DNA from: Dehalococcoidia bacterium | GTDB taxonomy: Bacteria; Chloroflexota; Dehalococcoidia; Tepidiformales; Tepidiformaceae | Assembly (NCBI GenBank): GCA_023228745.1 | Contig: JALOAP010000093.1 | Coordinates: 1-9,293 of the forward strand | DNA: 9,293 bases | Direction: 5' to 3' | Translations under genes and position numbers: made by a program | Notes under the pieces: generated by a model | Database searches by the model: none | What the model saw: the letters and a program-made list of their open reading frames with translations, nothing else | Told to the model about the DNA's origin: nothing | In this document: positions 1 to 5,762 of the stretch, piece by piece | How positions within the stretch are numbered: position 1 is the stretch's first letter | Layout: each line of letters opens with the position of its first letter

Positions 1-4
1 GGTG

Positions 5-35
5 AGGTGAAAGGCGAAAGGCGAAAGGCATGAGG
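5..35. repeat. Degenerate heptanucleotide tandem array (AGGCNNN), left arm
   Basis: Four consecutive 7-base units are visible: AGGTGAA (5-11), AGGCGAA (12-18), AGGCGAA (19-25) and AGGCATG (26-32), ending in AGG. The last ten bases, AGGCATGAGG (26-35), are the exact reverse complement of CCTCATGCCT at 117-126 in the right arm. The array is non-coding and lies downstream of the phosphatase gene's stop. Its function is unknown; it could form a large stem-loop at the 3' end of the minus-strand transcript. Confidence 0.7.
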
Positions 36-110
36 TTGGCGGCGGGCGGTCGCGCTTCGCCGGGTTCAGGTGGCCATCGCGACAATCTCGGCATCATCCC
101 CGCCCCAGGG

Positions 111-140
111 CTCATGCCTCATGCCTCTTGCCTCGCGCCT
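111..140. repeat. Degenerate heptanucleotide tandem array, right arm (inverted)
   Basis: Four 7-base units, CTCATGC, CTCATGC, CTCTTGC and CTCGCGC, run from 111 to 138. On the minus strand these read as AGGCNNN units, so this is the same repeat family as the left arm at 5-35 but in opposite orientation. The array runs into the stop codon of the phosphatase gene (139-141). About 75 bases separate the arms. Confidence 0.7.
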
Positions 141-597
141 ATCGGGCGCTGAGCCGGGACATCATGTCGTGGTTGCGAAGCAGCGCATCGATCTGCGGGT
201 CGCGGATGCGCGAGAGGATGTGGCTGACCATGCGGCCCGTGCGGTCCATGCCGGCGCTGCAGTGCACGAGCACCGGCTTCGGCATCGCCTGGAACGCGCG
301 CCAGGCCTCTTCATACTGTTGCGGCGTGAAGGGGATGGTCTGCTGGTCGGGTGCGGGGATGTGGGCCACGTGCAGGCCCGCCTGCCGGTAGCGGCCCAGC
401 AGGCCGTCCGGGAGTGAATGCTGATAGAGCCAGAGCTGGCTCTGGTCGATCAGGCAGATGACCGACTGGATACCGTGGTGCAAGACCCGGTCCAGCCATT
501 CATCCACAATCTGCGCAGCAACGCGGAACTCCTCTCCCGGCGTGTAGCCCGGGCGAGGGCTCGTCGCTATCAGCCCCTCGACCACCCAGTTCGGCAC
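139..597 (-). CDS. Tyrosine / dual-specificity protein phosphatase
   Basis: A 152-residue protein of the cysteine-based phosphatase superfamily, which hydrolyses phosphotyrosine (some members phosphoserine/threonine or phosphoinositides) through a phospho-cysteine intermediate. The signature P-loop HCSAGMDRTG lies at residues 112-121, with nucleophile C113 and phosphate-binding R119. D84, in the loop HIPAPDQQ, is the likely general acid. The N-terminus (PNWVVEGLIATSPRPG) is typical of compact bacterial phosphatases that begin with the substrate-recognition strand. There is no signal peptide or membrane segment, so it is cytoplasmic. The start is GTG at 595-597; no convincing Shine-Dalgarno precedes it, but no better start exists. 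A second minus-strand gene ends 55 bp upstream. Family assignment is firm; the substrate cannot be read from sequence. Confidence 0.88.
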   Translation of the reverse strand: MPNWVVEGLIATSPRPGYTPGEEFRVAAQIVDEWLDRVLHHGIQSVICLIDQSQLWLYQHSLPDGLLGRYRQAGLHVAHIPAPDQQTIPFTPQQYEEAWRAFQAMPKPVLVHCSAGMDRTGRMVSHILSRIRDPQIDALLRNHDMMSRLSAR

Positions 598-652
598 GCG
601 CTAATTGTGCAGTCCGCTCACGCCACTTGTCACCCCCGAATCAAGGACAACT

Positions 653-994
653 TCACTCGCCGGCAGCTTCCCGCCTCCGCTCCGCGATCAGCTCATCGAC
701 CAGCGACCGGCCCTCGGGAATGGACCTTCGGACGATGGCCTGTGCGCGCTTCATCGCCGCCAAATCCTCGTCCGAGGGTTGAACACCAGAGAGATCGAGC
801 AGCCGTACAGTCCCCGGTTCAATGCGAGTCAGGCCCCATGTGTATGTCGCCACAGTCTCCGACTCCCTTACGTCCTCACGGCGCCGGCCGCGTATGAGCT
901 CGTCGGCCAGCGACACCCCCTCTGGCAGATGGTTCCGCAGGCGCTCCTGGACCTGGCGCATCCTCTCCAGCGCTTCCTTCGATGATGAGTACAC
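653..994 (-). CDS. Unrecognised protein with a duplicated antitoxin-like PEG-SL-DELI-RRRE motif
   Basis: The reading frame stays open from 1111 down to the TGA at 653-655. ATG at 1111 would leave only 2 bp to the divergent gene, so an internal start is more likely; I give GTG at 992-994, with GTG at 1016-1018 and ATG at 959-961 as alternatives. The protein holds two copies of one unit: EALERMRQVQERLRNHLPEG followed by SLADELIRGRRRED, and EDLAAMKRAQAIVRRSIPEG followed by SLVDELIAERRREA. They are separated by about 40 residues. Single copies of SLVDELIAERRREA-like tails occur, to my recollection, at the C-terminus of VapB/Phd-type antitoxins; that link is an inference. No PIN or other toxin gene is adjacent. 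Codon use is looser than in neighbouring genes (ACA, GTA, ATA, ACT present), which hints at a different history. It may be transcribed with the phosphatase 55 bp downstream. Confidence 0.6.
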   Translation of the reverse strand: MYSSSKEALERMRQVQERLRNHLPEGVSLADELIRGRRREDVRESETVATYTWGLTRIEPGTVRLLDLSGVQPSDEDLAAMKRAQAIVRRSIPEGRSLVDELIAERRREAAGE

Positions 995-1113
995 GGCTCT
1001 CGCTTCGCTGCCGGTCACCTCCCAGCCGCCGATGGGGCAGTTATCCGGCACCACGGCCGCGGACCCCCGGAACCCATCGCCACACGAGCCTCTTTTGTGC
1101 GTAAGATGCATGC

Positions 1114-1557
1114 ATGGACACGCAGGAGAAAATCGCCGCCCTCAACGAACTCCTCGAAGCCGAACGCGCTGGCGTCGAGGTAGGCACCCTGCTCAAGAAG
1201 AACGCCCCGAAGGGCTACTTCCGGAACTACCTCTTGAAGATCGAAGCCGACGAGGCGGTGAGCTGCGCCGTCATCGAACGCGGCGTCCGTGCCCTCGGTG
1301 GCGAGCCCTCGAAGGGGCAGAACGACTTCGCCGAGAAGGTCGCCGCCCTCCCAACGCTCATCGAACGTCTCGACCTCCTCGCACGCGGCCAGTGGTGGGT
1401 CGTGAAGCGAATCGACAAGCTCCTCGCCGAGGAAATCCCGGCTGAGGTCCGTTCGGAACTCGAAGAGATGCGCCACGAACACGTTGTGAACGTCGATTGG
1501 TGTAACGAGCAGGTGGCCGAGATGAAGGCCGAGGCCGAGGAAACCGCCACCACCTAG
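1114..1557 (+). CDS. Ferritin-like four-helix protein, DUF6306 type
   Basis: A 147-residue, almost wholly helical, charged protein. Its layout matches the DUF6306 family as I know it: LNELLEAERAG near the N-terminus (10-20), a DEA-C segment (46-51), ALGGEPS (60-66), a RGQWWVVKRI helix (91-100) and a C-terminal helix with EEMRHEH (117-123). Glu15/Glu17, Asp46/Glu47 and the E118-x-x-H121 pair sit where ferritin-like proteins place carboxylate and histidine metal ligands, so a metal-binding or oxidative-stress role is plausible but unproven. There is no signal peptide or membrane segment. The start ATG has no strong Shine-Dalgarno. It lies just before the manganese-type riboswitch/TerC unit on the same strand, but the 400-bp gap and an internal promoter argue against a shared operon. 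Confidence 0.85.
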   Translation: MDTQEKIAALNELLEAERAGVEVGTLLKKNAPKGYFRNYLLKIEADEAVSCAVIERGVRALGGEPSKGQNDFAEKVAALPTLIERLDLLARGQWWVVKRIDKLLAEEIPAEVRSELEEMRHEHVVNVDWCNEQVAEMKAEAEETATT

Positions 1558-1592
1558 GCTCACGACCTGCAGCCCGCGTCTTCTCCTGTGCT

Positions 1593-1622
1593 TTGACAGG
1601 CTGGATCGGCGTCCCCTATCGT
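1593..1622 (+). promoter_or_regulatory. Sigma-70-type promoter for the riboswitch-terC transcript
   Basis: A perfect -35 hexamer TTGACA (1593-1598) is followed after 18 bp by TATCGT (1617-1622), a four-of-six match to the -10 consensus. Transcription would begin about 1628-1630, just before the conserved GGGGAGTA block of the riboswitch. That spacing supports both calls. The preceding stretch 1558-1592 holds nothing recognisable. Confidence 0.65.
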
Positions 1623-1629
1623 CGAATCT

Positions 1630-1772
1630 ACAGCACGGGGGGAGTAACCGACGCCCCGCCCCCGGGGCGACGTGTAGTCGTCAATACGCGCGCAAGCGCC
1701 GGCTGCACGAGCGAGACACCTTCTCGCCCGGTGAGACCCTGGCACATCCATTTCGGATGCGGCCGGGGCTCT
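1630..1772 (+). promoter_or_regulatory. yybP-ykoY manganese riboswitch (candidate aptamer)
   Basis: Three conserved blocks of the yybP-ykoY class occur in the right order: GGGGAGTA (1639-1646), TCGTCAATAC (1678-1687) and GTGAGACCCTGGCA (1731-1744, compare the family's GAGACCUUUGCC). Stems are visible between them: CGCCCCG/CGGGGCG (1652-1658 with 1663-1669), CGAC/GTCG (1649-1652 with 1677-1680), GCGAGA/TCTCGC (1711-1716 with 1722-1727), and CCCTGGC/GCCGGGG (1737-1743 with 1762-1768) enclosing CATCC/GGATG. This class senses Mn2+ and turns on Mn exporters such as MntP and Alx; here the downstream gene is a TerC/Alx homologue. I could not identify the closing P1 helix with confidence, so boundaries are approximate. 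No U-tract terminator follows, so control would be translational. Confidence 0.75.
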
Positions 1773-1804
1773 GGATCAACCGGGACCGCAGGAGGTGTTT
1801 TTTC

Positions 1805-1876
1805 ATGTCCGCTAACTACGTCTGTCCTCATGCCTGCGGGCCTCACCTGGACTGGTCCGCCATCAAGGATAGGTAG
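1805..1876 (+). CDS. Candidate 23-residue Cys/His-rich small protein or leader peptide
   Basis: An ATG at 1805 is preceded by AGGAGGTG (1790-1797), the strongest Shine-Dalgarno in the window, at an ideal 7-base distance. The ORF runs 23 codons to TAG at 1874-1876. The core is VCPHACGPHLDW, giving a C-x-H-x-C-x-x-H arrangement (C7, H9, C11, H14) that could bind a transition metal. It begins about 30 bases after the riboswitch region and ends 84 bases before terC. It could be a true small metal-binding protein, a leader peptide whose translation is switched by Mn2+ and opens the terC start, or a chance ORF beside a structural purine tract. I recognise no family. The strong ribosome site and placement are the evidence for translation. 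Confidence 0.5.
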   Translation: MSANYVCPHACGPHLDWSAIKDR

Positions 1877-1894
1877 CGCACGAAAGAAGGAGAT

Positions 1895-1911
1895 GCGCGC
1901 TCGTCGCGCGC
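1895..1911 (+). other. GC-rich hairpin ahead of terC
   Basis: GCGCGC (1895-1900) and GCGCGC (1906-1911) form a six-pair stem with a TCGTC loop. It lies between the small ORF's stop and the terC start. No T-run follows, so it is not an intrinsic terminator. It may be a pause or RNA-stability element, or simply chance in GC-rich DNA. Confidence 0.35.
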
Positions 1912-1960
1912 CTGACCCCGCTATCCATCCCGCCCCTTTCCACCTCTGTCGGAGCTCCTC

Positions 1961-2926
1961 TTGATCCTTGACCTGCTGCCCTGGGCAGTGTTCCTCGTCT
2001 TTGTGCTGGGCATGCTCGCCCTCGACCTTGGCGTCTTCCATCGCGACGCCCACGAAGTGAGCCGCCGCGAGGCGCTCGCCTGGTCCGTCGTCTGGATCGG
2101 GCTCGCCGTCGTGTTCAACATCGGCGTCTACGCGTTCCAGGGCGCAGACCGCGGCGTCGAGTGGACCACCGGCTACCTGATCGAAAAGTCGCTCAGCGTC
2201 GATAACGTCTTCGTTTTCCTGTTGATCTTCTCGACCTTCGCGGTGCCGCCGGCGTATCAGCACCGGGTGCTCTTCTGGGGCATCCTCGGCGCGCTCATCA
2301 TGCGTGCGGTGCTCATCGCGGCTGCCGGCGTACTGCTGGGCACGCTGCACTGGATGATCTACCTCTTTGGCGCGTTCCTCATCTTCACCGGCATCAAGTT
2401 CCTGCGCAGCGAAGAGGAAGCGCCGTCGCTCGAGAAGAACAAGCTGGTGCGGATTGCGCGCCGTATCCGCCCGGTCACCGAGAATTACGAAGGGCAGAGC
2501 TTCTTCCGGCGGCGCAAGGGCGTCCTCTTTATGACGCCGCTCTTCCTCGTGCTCCTGCTTATCGAGAGCACGGACCTCGTCTTTGCGGTTGACTCCATCC
2601 CGGCCATTTACGCGGTTACCAGCGATCCATTCATCGTGTTTACCTCGAATGTGTTCGCCATCCTCGGGTTGCGTGCACTCTACTTCGTTATCGCGGGCTA
2701 CCTCGCAGGGCTCACCTACCTGAAGCCCGCGTTGGCCGCGATCCTCGTCTTCGTCGGTTCGAAGATGCTCCTCATCGACGTCTACAAGATCCCGTCGCTG
2801 GTCAGTCTCGCCGTCATCACGACGATCCTCGTGACCGCGATCGGAGGGTCGATCCTATCCGCGCGGCGGAGCGGGGCAGCAGACGAACGGGCATCGCTGG
2901 GGCCGGAACCCGCAGGCGGGCGGTGA
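1961..2926 (+). CDS. TerC/Alx-family membrane protein, probable Mn2+ exporter
   Basis: A 321-residue polytopic membrane protein of the TerC family, which includes E. coli Alx and acts in manganese export and metal homeostasis. Hallmarks are LDLGVFHR with HEVSRREAL (21-39), EKSLSVDNVFVF (75-86) and ESTDLVFAVDSIPAIYAVT (202-220). The acidic residues in these membrane motifs are the presumed metal path. About eight or nine hydrophobic segments are visible, with a charged cytoplasmic loop around 148-187 and a polar tail after 300. Translation starts at TTG (1961-1963), with GGAG at 1951-1954 six bases ahead; an in-frame stop at 1913-1915 leaves no better start, and the N-terminus fits the family. 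The upstream yybP-ykoY-type riboswitch independently supports manganese as substrate. A tellurite-resistance role, implied by the family name, is less likely. Confidence 0.92.
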   Translation: MILDLLPWAVFLVFVLGMLALDLGVFHRDAHEVSRREALAWSVVWIGLAVVFNIGVYAFQGADRGVEWTTGYLIEKSLSVDNVFVFLLIFSTFAVPPAYQHRVLFWGILGALIMRAVLIAAAGVLLGTLHWMIYLFGAFLIFTGIKFLRSEEEAPSLEKNKLVRIARRIRPVTENYEGQSFFRRRKGVLFMTPLFLVLLLIESTDLVFAVDSIPAIYAVTSDPFIVFTSNVFAILGLRALYFVIAGYLAGLTYLKPALAAILVFVGSKMLLIDVYKIPSLVSLAVITTILVTAIGGSILSARRSGAADERASLGPEPAGGR

Positions 2927-2997
2927 CCCGGCAGCCCACGGCGCAATCCGGCTTTCGTCAATCGCAAATCAGCGAATTACTGCTTCCTTTACGCATA

Positions 2998-3016
2998 CGT
3001 CAAGGTATAGTTGACG
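2998..3016 (+). promoter_or_regulatory. Palindromic operator over the -10 region of the MFS gene
   Basis: CGTCAA (2998-3003) and TTGACG (3011-3016) form a perfect 6-bp inverted repeat around the 7-base spacer GGTATAG. TATAGT (3006-3011) inside it is a good -10 box and would start transcription near 3017, just before the GGGAGG ribosome site. No good -35 is seen. A dimeric repressor (MarR, TetR or similar) bound here would block the promoter; no regulator gene is adjacent. Confidence 0.5.
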
Positions 3017-3029
3017 CAAGGGAGGCTCG

Positions 3030-4337
3030 GTGCAGCAGATTGCGACCGCGAGCTTACGCGGGCTGGCCGCGCGCCAGTTCTCGTCGCTGCGCACCTACAA
3101 CTACCGCGTCTACTTCGGCGGTCAGCTCGTCTCGCTGATCGGTACGTGGATGCAGACGACCGGCCAGGCGTGGCTGGTGCTCAAACTTAGCTCCTCCCCG
3201 CTCGCGCTGGGCACGGTCACGACACTTCAGTTCCTGCCGATCACGCTGTTCACGCTCTTCGGCGGGGTCTTTGCGGACCGCCTGCCGAAGCGGCGCATTC
3301 TCATCATCACGCAGGCACTCGCGCTGCTGCAGGCGTTCACCCTCGGGCTCCTCGTGGTCACCGGCCAGGTCGAACTCTGGCACGTCTACGTGCTGGCGTT
3401 CTTCCTCGGTGTCATCAACGCGTTTGACGGCCCGGTGCGCCAGGCGTTCGTTGTCGAACTGGTGGGCCGCGACCAGCTCACAAACGCCGTCGCCTTGAAC
3501 TCGAGCGTCTTCAACACCGCCCGCATCCTCGGCCCGGCGGTCGGCGGCGTGCTCATTGCCATCGTGGGCATGTCCGCCACGTTCTTCGTGAATTCCGTCA
3601 GCTATGTGGGCGTCCTGGCGGCCTACCTTTCGATGCGCCCTGACGAGTTCCATGCCGTCGACTTCCGCCGCGGGAATGGGAACGTGCTCGCGCAGGTCGC
3701 CGAAGGTGTGCGCTACTCGCTGCGGACCCCGGCGGTGCTCTTCCTGTTCATCCTGCTGGCCTTCATCGGGACGTTTGGCTACAACTTCACGGTCATCATC
3801 CCGCTCGTGGCAGAGTTCGTGCTGGGCGTTGGCCCCGGCAAGTTCGGTCTCCTCACTTCGGCCATGGGCGTGGGCTCGTTGGGCACTGCGCTGGTCATCG
3901 CTGGCAAGGGGCGCCTCTCCACGCGGGTCCTGTTGCTCGCTTCGAGCGCTTTCGTCGTGCTCCTCGGCGGGCTCGCGCTCTCTCCGTGGTTCCTGCTGTC
4001 GGCCGCGTTGCTGGTCGTGCTCGGGGCCGCGGGCGTGGCCTTTTCGACCACTATCAACACCACGCTCCAGCTCACCGTTCCCGACCATCTGCGTGGCCGT
4101 GTGATGAGCATCTTCTTCCTGCTCTTCGCGGGCTCCACGCCCTTCGGCGGCTACCTCACCGGGCTCCTCGCGGAAGAACTCGGCGTGCCCGTGGCGATGT
4201 CGATCCTCGCGGCCATCTGCGGCGCCGGTGTGCTCGTGGCACTCGCCTACAAGAACGCGCACGCTGCTGACATCGAGGCTGCCGTCCCGGTGCAGCCTGT
4301 CCCCGCACAGATCAACTTACCGGGCCACTCGCGCTAG
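3030..4337 (+). CDS. MFS transporter, EntS/MFS_3-like exporter
   Basis: A 435-residue major facilitator with about twelve transmembrane helices. The N-terminus FSSLRTYNYRVYFGGQLVS followed by LIGTWMQTTGQAWLV is the standard opening of the MFS_3 / enterobactin-exporter (EntS-like) group, which effluxes siderophores or drugs by proton antiport. The family's motif A is GGVFADRLPKRR (78-89), in the loop between helices 2 and 3. LNSSVFNTARILGPAVGG lies near helix 5, and LRGRVMSIFFLLFAG in the second half. Length is normal. The start is GTG at 3030, with GGGAGG (3020-3025) four bases upstream. A palindrome over the candidate -10 suggests control by a dimeric repressor. No siderophore biosynthesis genes are nearby, so the substrate is open. 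Confidence 0.9.
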   Translation: MQQIATASLRGLAARQFSSLRTYNYRVYFGGQLVSLIGTWMQTTGQAWLVLKLSSSPLALGTVTTLQFLPITLFTLFGGVFADRLPKRRILIITQALALLQAFTLGLLVVTGQVELWHVYVLAFFLGVINAFDGPVRQAFVVELVGRDQLTNAVALNSSVFNTARILGPAVGGVLIAIVGMSATFFVNSVSYVGVLAAYLSMRPDEFHAVDFRRGNGNVLAQVAEGVRYSLRTPAVLFLFILLAFIGTFGYNFTVIIPLVAEFVLGVGPGKFGLLTSAMGVGSLGTALVIAGKGRLSTRVLLLASSAFVVLLGGLALSPWFLLSAALLVVLGAAGVAFSTTINTTLQLTVPDHLRGRVMSIFFLLFAGSTPFGGYLTGLLAEELGVPVAMSILAAICGAGVLVALAYKNAHAADIEAAVPVQPVPAQINLPGHSR

Positions 4338-4415
4338 CTCGAGACGACGAACTGGACGTGGGCGAACCACCGCCCTCCCGGTGATACTGCATTCAGCCCG
4401 CTGCAGAGGGAACCG

Positions 4416-4955
4416 ATGGCCACCTGGTACCACTCCATCAACGACACGCTGCGCGAGATCATCGAACAGCAGCACATGTTCTTCGTCGCCACCGCGCCGG
4501 CAGATCCCGGTGACGGCTGGCCGAATGTGTCGGCGAAAGGCCGCACGCTCTTGCGTGTCCTCGCCCCGAACCTCGTGGGCTACCTCGACTATCCCGGGTC
4601 GGGGAATGAGACCGCGAAGCATGTCGAGGAAACTGGCCGCATTACGCTCATGGTCTGCCGCTTCGATGCTACCGCCGGCATCGTCCGGCTGTATGGGCGC
4701 GGGCGCCGCGTCGAGCTCGATGACCCGGAGCTCATCGCCCACCGCGACTCTTTCGCGGACGACTTCCACCCGTTCGTGCGGCAGGCATTCCTCGTAGATG
4801 TAGAGAAGGTCCAGACATCGTGTGGGTATGGCGTGCCCCGCATGCAGTACCTGGGCGACCGCGACACCCTCGACAAATGGTGTGAACGAAAGCTGGAGCC
4901 GCGGGCGATGGTCGATGGCCTGCCCGCGCCGGGGGCGCTGGTCTACAAGGAGTAG
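4416..4955 (+). CDS. Pyridoxamine 5'-phosphate oxidase-like flavoprotein
   Basis: A 179-residue soluble protein of the PPOX-like split-barrel family, whose members usually bind FMN (some F420 or haem). Typical segments are HMFFVATAP (24-32), WPNVSAKGRTLLRVL (39-53), the GYLDYPGSGNETAKH stretch with the following EETGRITLMVCRFD, and GIVRLYGRGRRVE. These form the flavin-binding barrel. The C-terminal part (QTSCGYGVPRMQYLGDRD) is common in stand-alone members annotated only as PPOX-family, so true PdxH activity should not be assumed. The start ATG follows GAGGGA at a good distance. It lies 78 bp after the MFS gene on the same strand and could be co-transcribed; no convincing promoter or terminator is visible in the gap. 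Its stop is only 3 bases from the convergent regulator's stop. Confidence 0.87.
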   Translation: MATWYHSINDTLREIIEQQHMFFVATAPADPGDGWPNVSAKGRTLLRVLAPNLVGYLDYPGSGNETAKHVEETGRITLMVCRFDATAGIVRLYGRGRRVELDDPELIAHRDSFADDFHPFVRQAFLVDVEKVQTSCGYGVPRMQYLGDRDTLDKWCERKLEPRAMVDGLPAPGALVYKE

Positions 4956-4958
4956 CCG

Positions 4959-5639
4959 CTACTCCTCTCCCTCGCCCCGCGCTTCGGAGACGAGCCGGTA
5001 GCCAACGTTCCGCACCGTCTCGATGAAGCGGTGGCCGCGAATCTCGATCTTCGCGCGGATGCGCCGGATGTGGACGTCGACCGTGCGCGCGCCGCCGAAG
5101 TAGTCGTAGCCCCACACGCGATTCAGCAGCTGCTCCCGCGTGAACACCCGCCCCACGTTCATCGCGAGGAACCGCAGCAGCTCGTACTCCTTGAAGGTGA
5201 GCACAATCGGCTCGTCGTCCACCGTCACCCGGTAGTTCGAGAGGTCCAGCGTGAGCGCGCCGCAGCGTACAAAGTGCTCCGTATCGATGCCGTGGCGGCG
5301 CCAGAGTGCACGCTCCACCCGGCGCGCGAGCTCTTCCGGGTTGGCCGGCAGCAAGACGAAGTCATCGATTGAAAGGTCAGCGCCGATGCGGTCGAGCTGT
5401 TCTGGCGCAACGAGCGCGAGCAACACGCCACCGGCCTCCGCGTAGGCCTCGGTGAGCAGCGTGAAGGCGTTCGGTGGGATGTCTCGGAGGTCGAGCACCA
5501 CCGCATCTCCGCGCGGCGTCCCATCGTCTTCGGCGAGCTTCTCGGGGGCGATGACCGGCGCTGCAAAGCCCGCGCGTTCGAGCAAGGGCCCGAGACGTGC
5601 GGCGTCAGCGTGCCGCGTGACGACGAAGACCGTGCGCAC
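4959..5639 (-). CDS. OmpR-type winged-helix regulator with a degenerate receiver domain
   Basis: A 226-residue transcription factor. Residues about 125-216 are a clear OmpR/PhoB winged helix: LTFKEYELLRFLAMNVGRVF, TREQLLNRVWGYDY, the recognition helix RTVDVHIRRIRAKIE, and a wing ending NVGYRLV. Residues 1-112 follow the receiver fold but have lost key residues. The N-terminal acidic pair is replaced by T8-R9, the switch Thr by V77, and the conserved Lys by L97 (FVLLPANPEEL). Only D50 (AVVLDL) remains at the phospho-acceptor site. It is therefore probably an atypical, phosphorylation-independent regulator, and no histidine kinase lies nearby. The start is GTG at 5637-5639, with AAGGAGG nine bases upstream and TATAAT just before that. 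Its targets are unknown. Confidence 0.9.
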   Translation of the reverse strand: MRTVFVVTRHADAARLGPLLERAGFAAPVIAPEKLAEDDGTPRGDAVVLDLRDIPPNAFTLLTEAYAEAGGVLLALVAPEQLDRIGADLSIDDFVLLPANPEELARRVERALWRRHGIDTEHFVRCGALTLDLSNYRVTVDDEPIVLTFKEYELLRFLAMNVGRVFTREQLLNRVWGYDYFGGARTVDVHIRRIRAKIEIRGHRFIETVRNVGYRLVSEARGEGEE

Positions 5640-5661
5640 CCGTGGGCGCCTCCTTCTGCCG

Positions 5662-5689
5662 ATTATAGGAGCGCCGGGGGCCGGCTGAA
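5662..5689 (-). promoter_or_regulatory. Promoter of the winged-helix regulator
   Basis: On the minus strand a perfect -10 box TATAAT (5662-5667) lies just upstream of the AAGGAGG ribosome site of the regulator gene. The best -35 candidate is TTCAGC (5684-5689) at 16 bp, a weak match. The leader would be short, roughly 15 bases. The rest of the gap (5690-5762) shows only a small GTGA/TCAC inverted repeat and no clear terminator for the M23 gene. Confidence 0.55.
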
Positions 5690-5762
5690 TCCTCGCACAG
5701 ATGAAATCCGTGTGAAAAGAATCACGATACGGCGAGCTTTGGCGGCTTCTGGAGGGCCCGGA

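Noticed and set aside
1019..1111. Upstream extension of the repeat-motif protein to ATG at 1111
   Set aside because: It would leave 2 bp between two divergent start codons, and the extra residues show no relation to the repeat unit.
1761..1804. Intrinsic terminator ending in the T6 run at 1798-1803
   Set aside because: No stable hairpin lies immediately before the T-run. The run is better read as the spacer between the Shine-Dalgarno and the ATG at 1805.
1893..1964. Second small ORF (ATG 1893 to TGA 1964) overlapping the terC TTG start, with AAGGAG directly before it
   Set aside because: The ribosome site abuts the ATG with no spacer, and the translation (MRARRAPDPA...) is unremarkable. Translational coupling is possible but not supported enough to call.
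3054..4262. Minus-strand 402-codon ORF opposite the MFS gene
   Set aside because: Its composition (His, Glu, Arg, Gln-rich) is a typical antisense shadow of a GC-rich membrane-protein gene, and the MFS reading is unambiguous.
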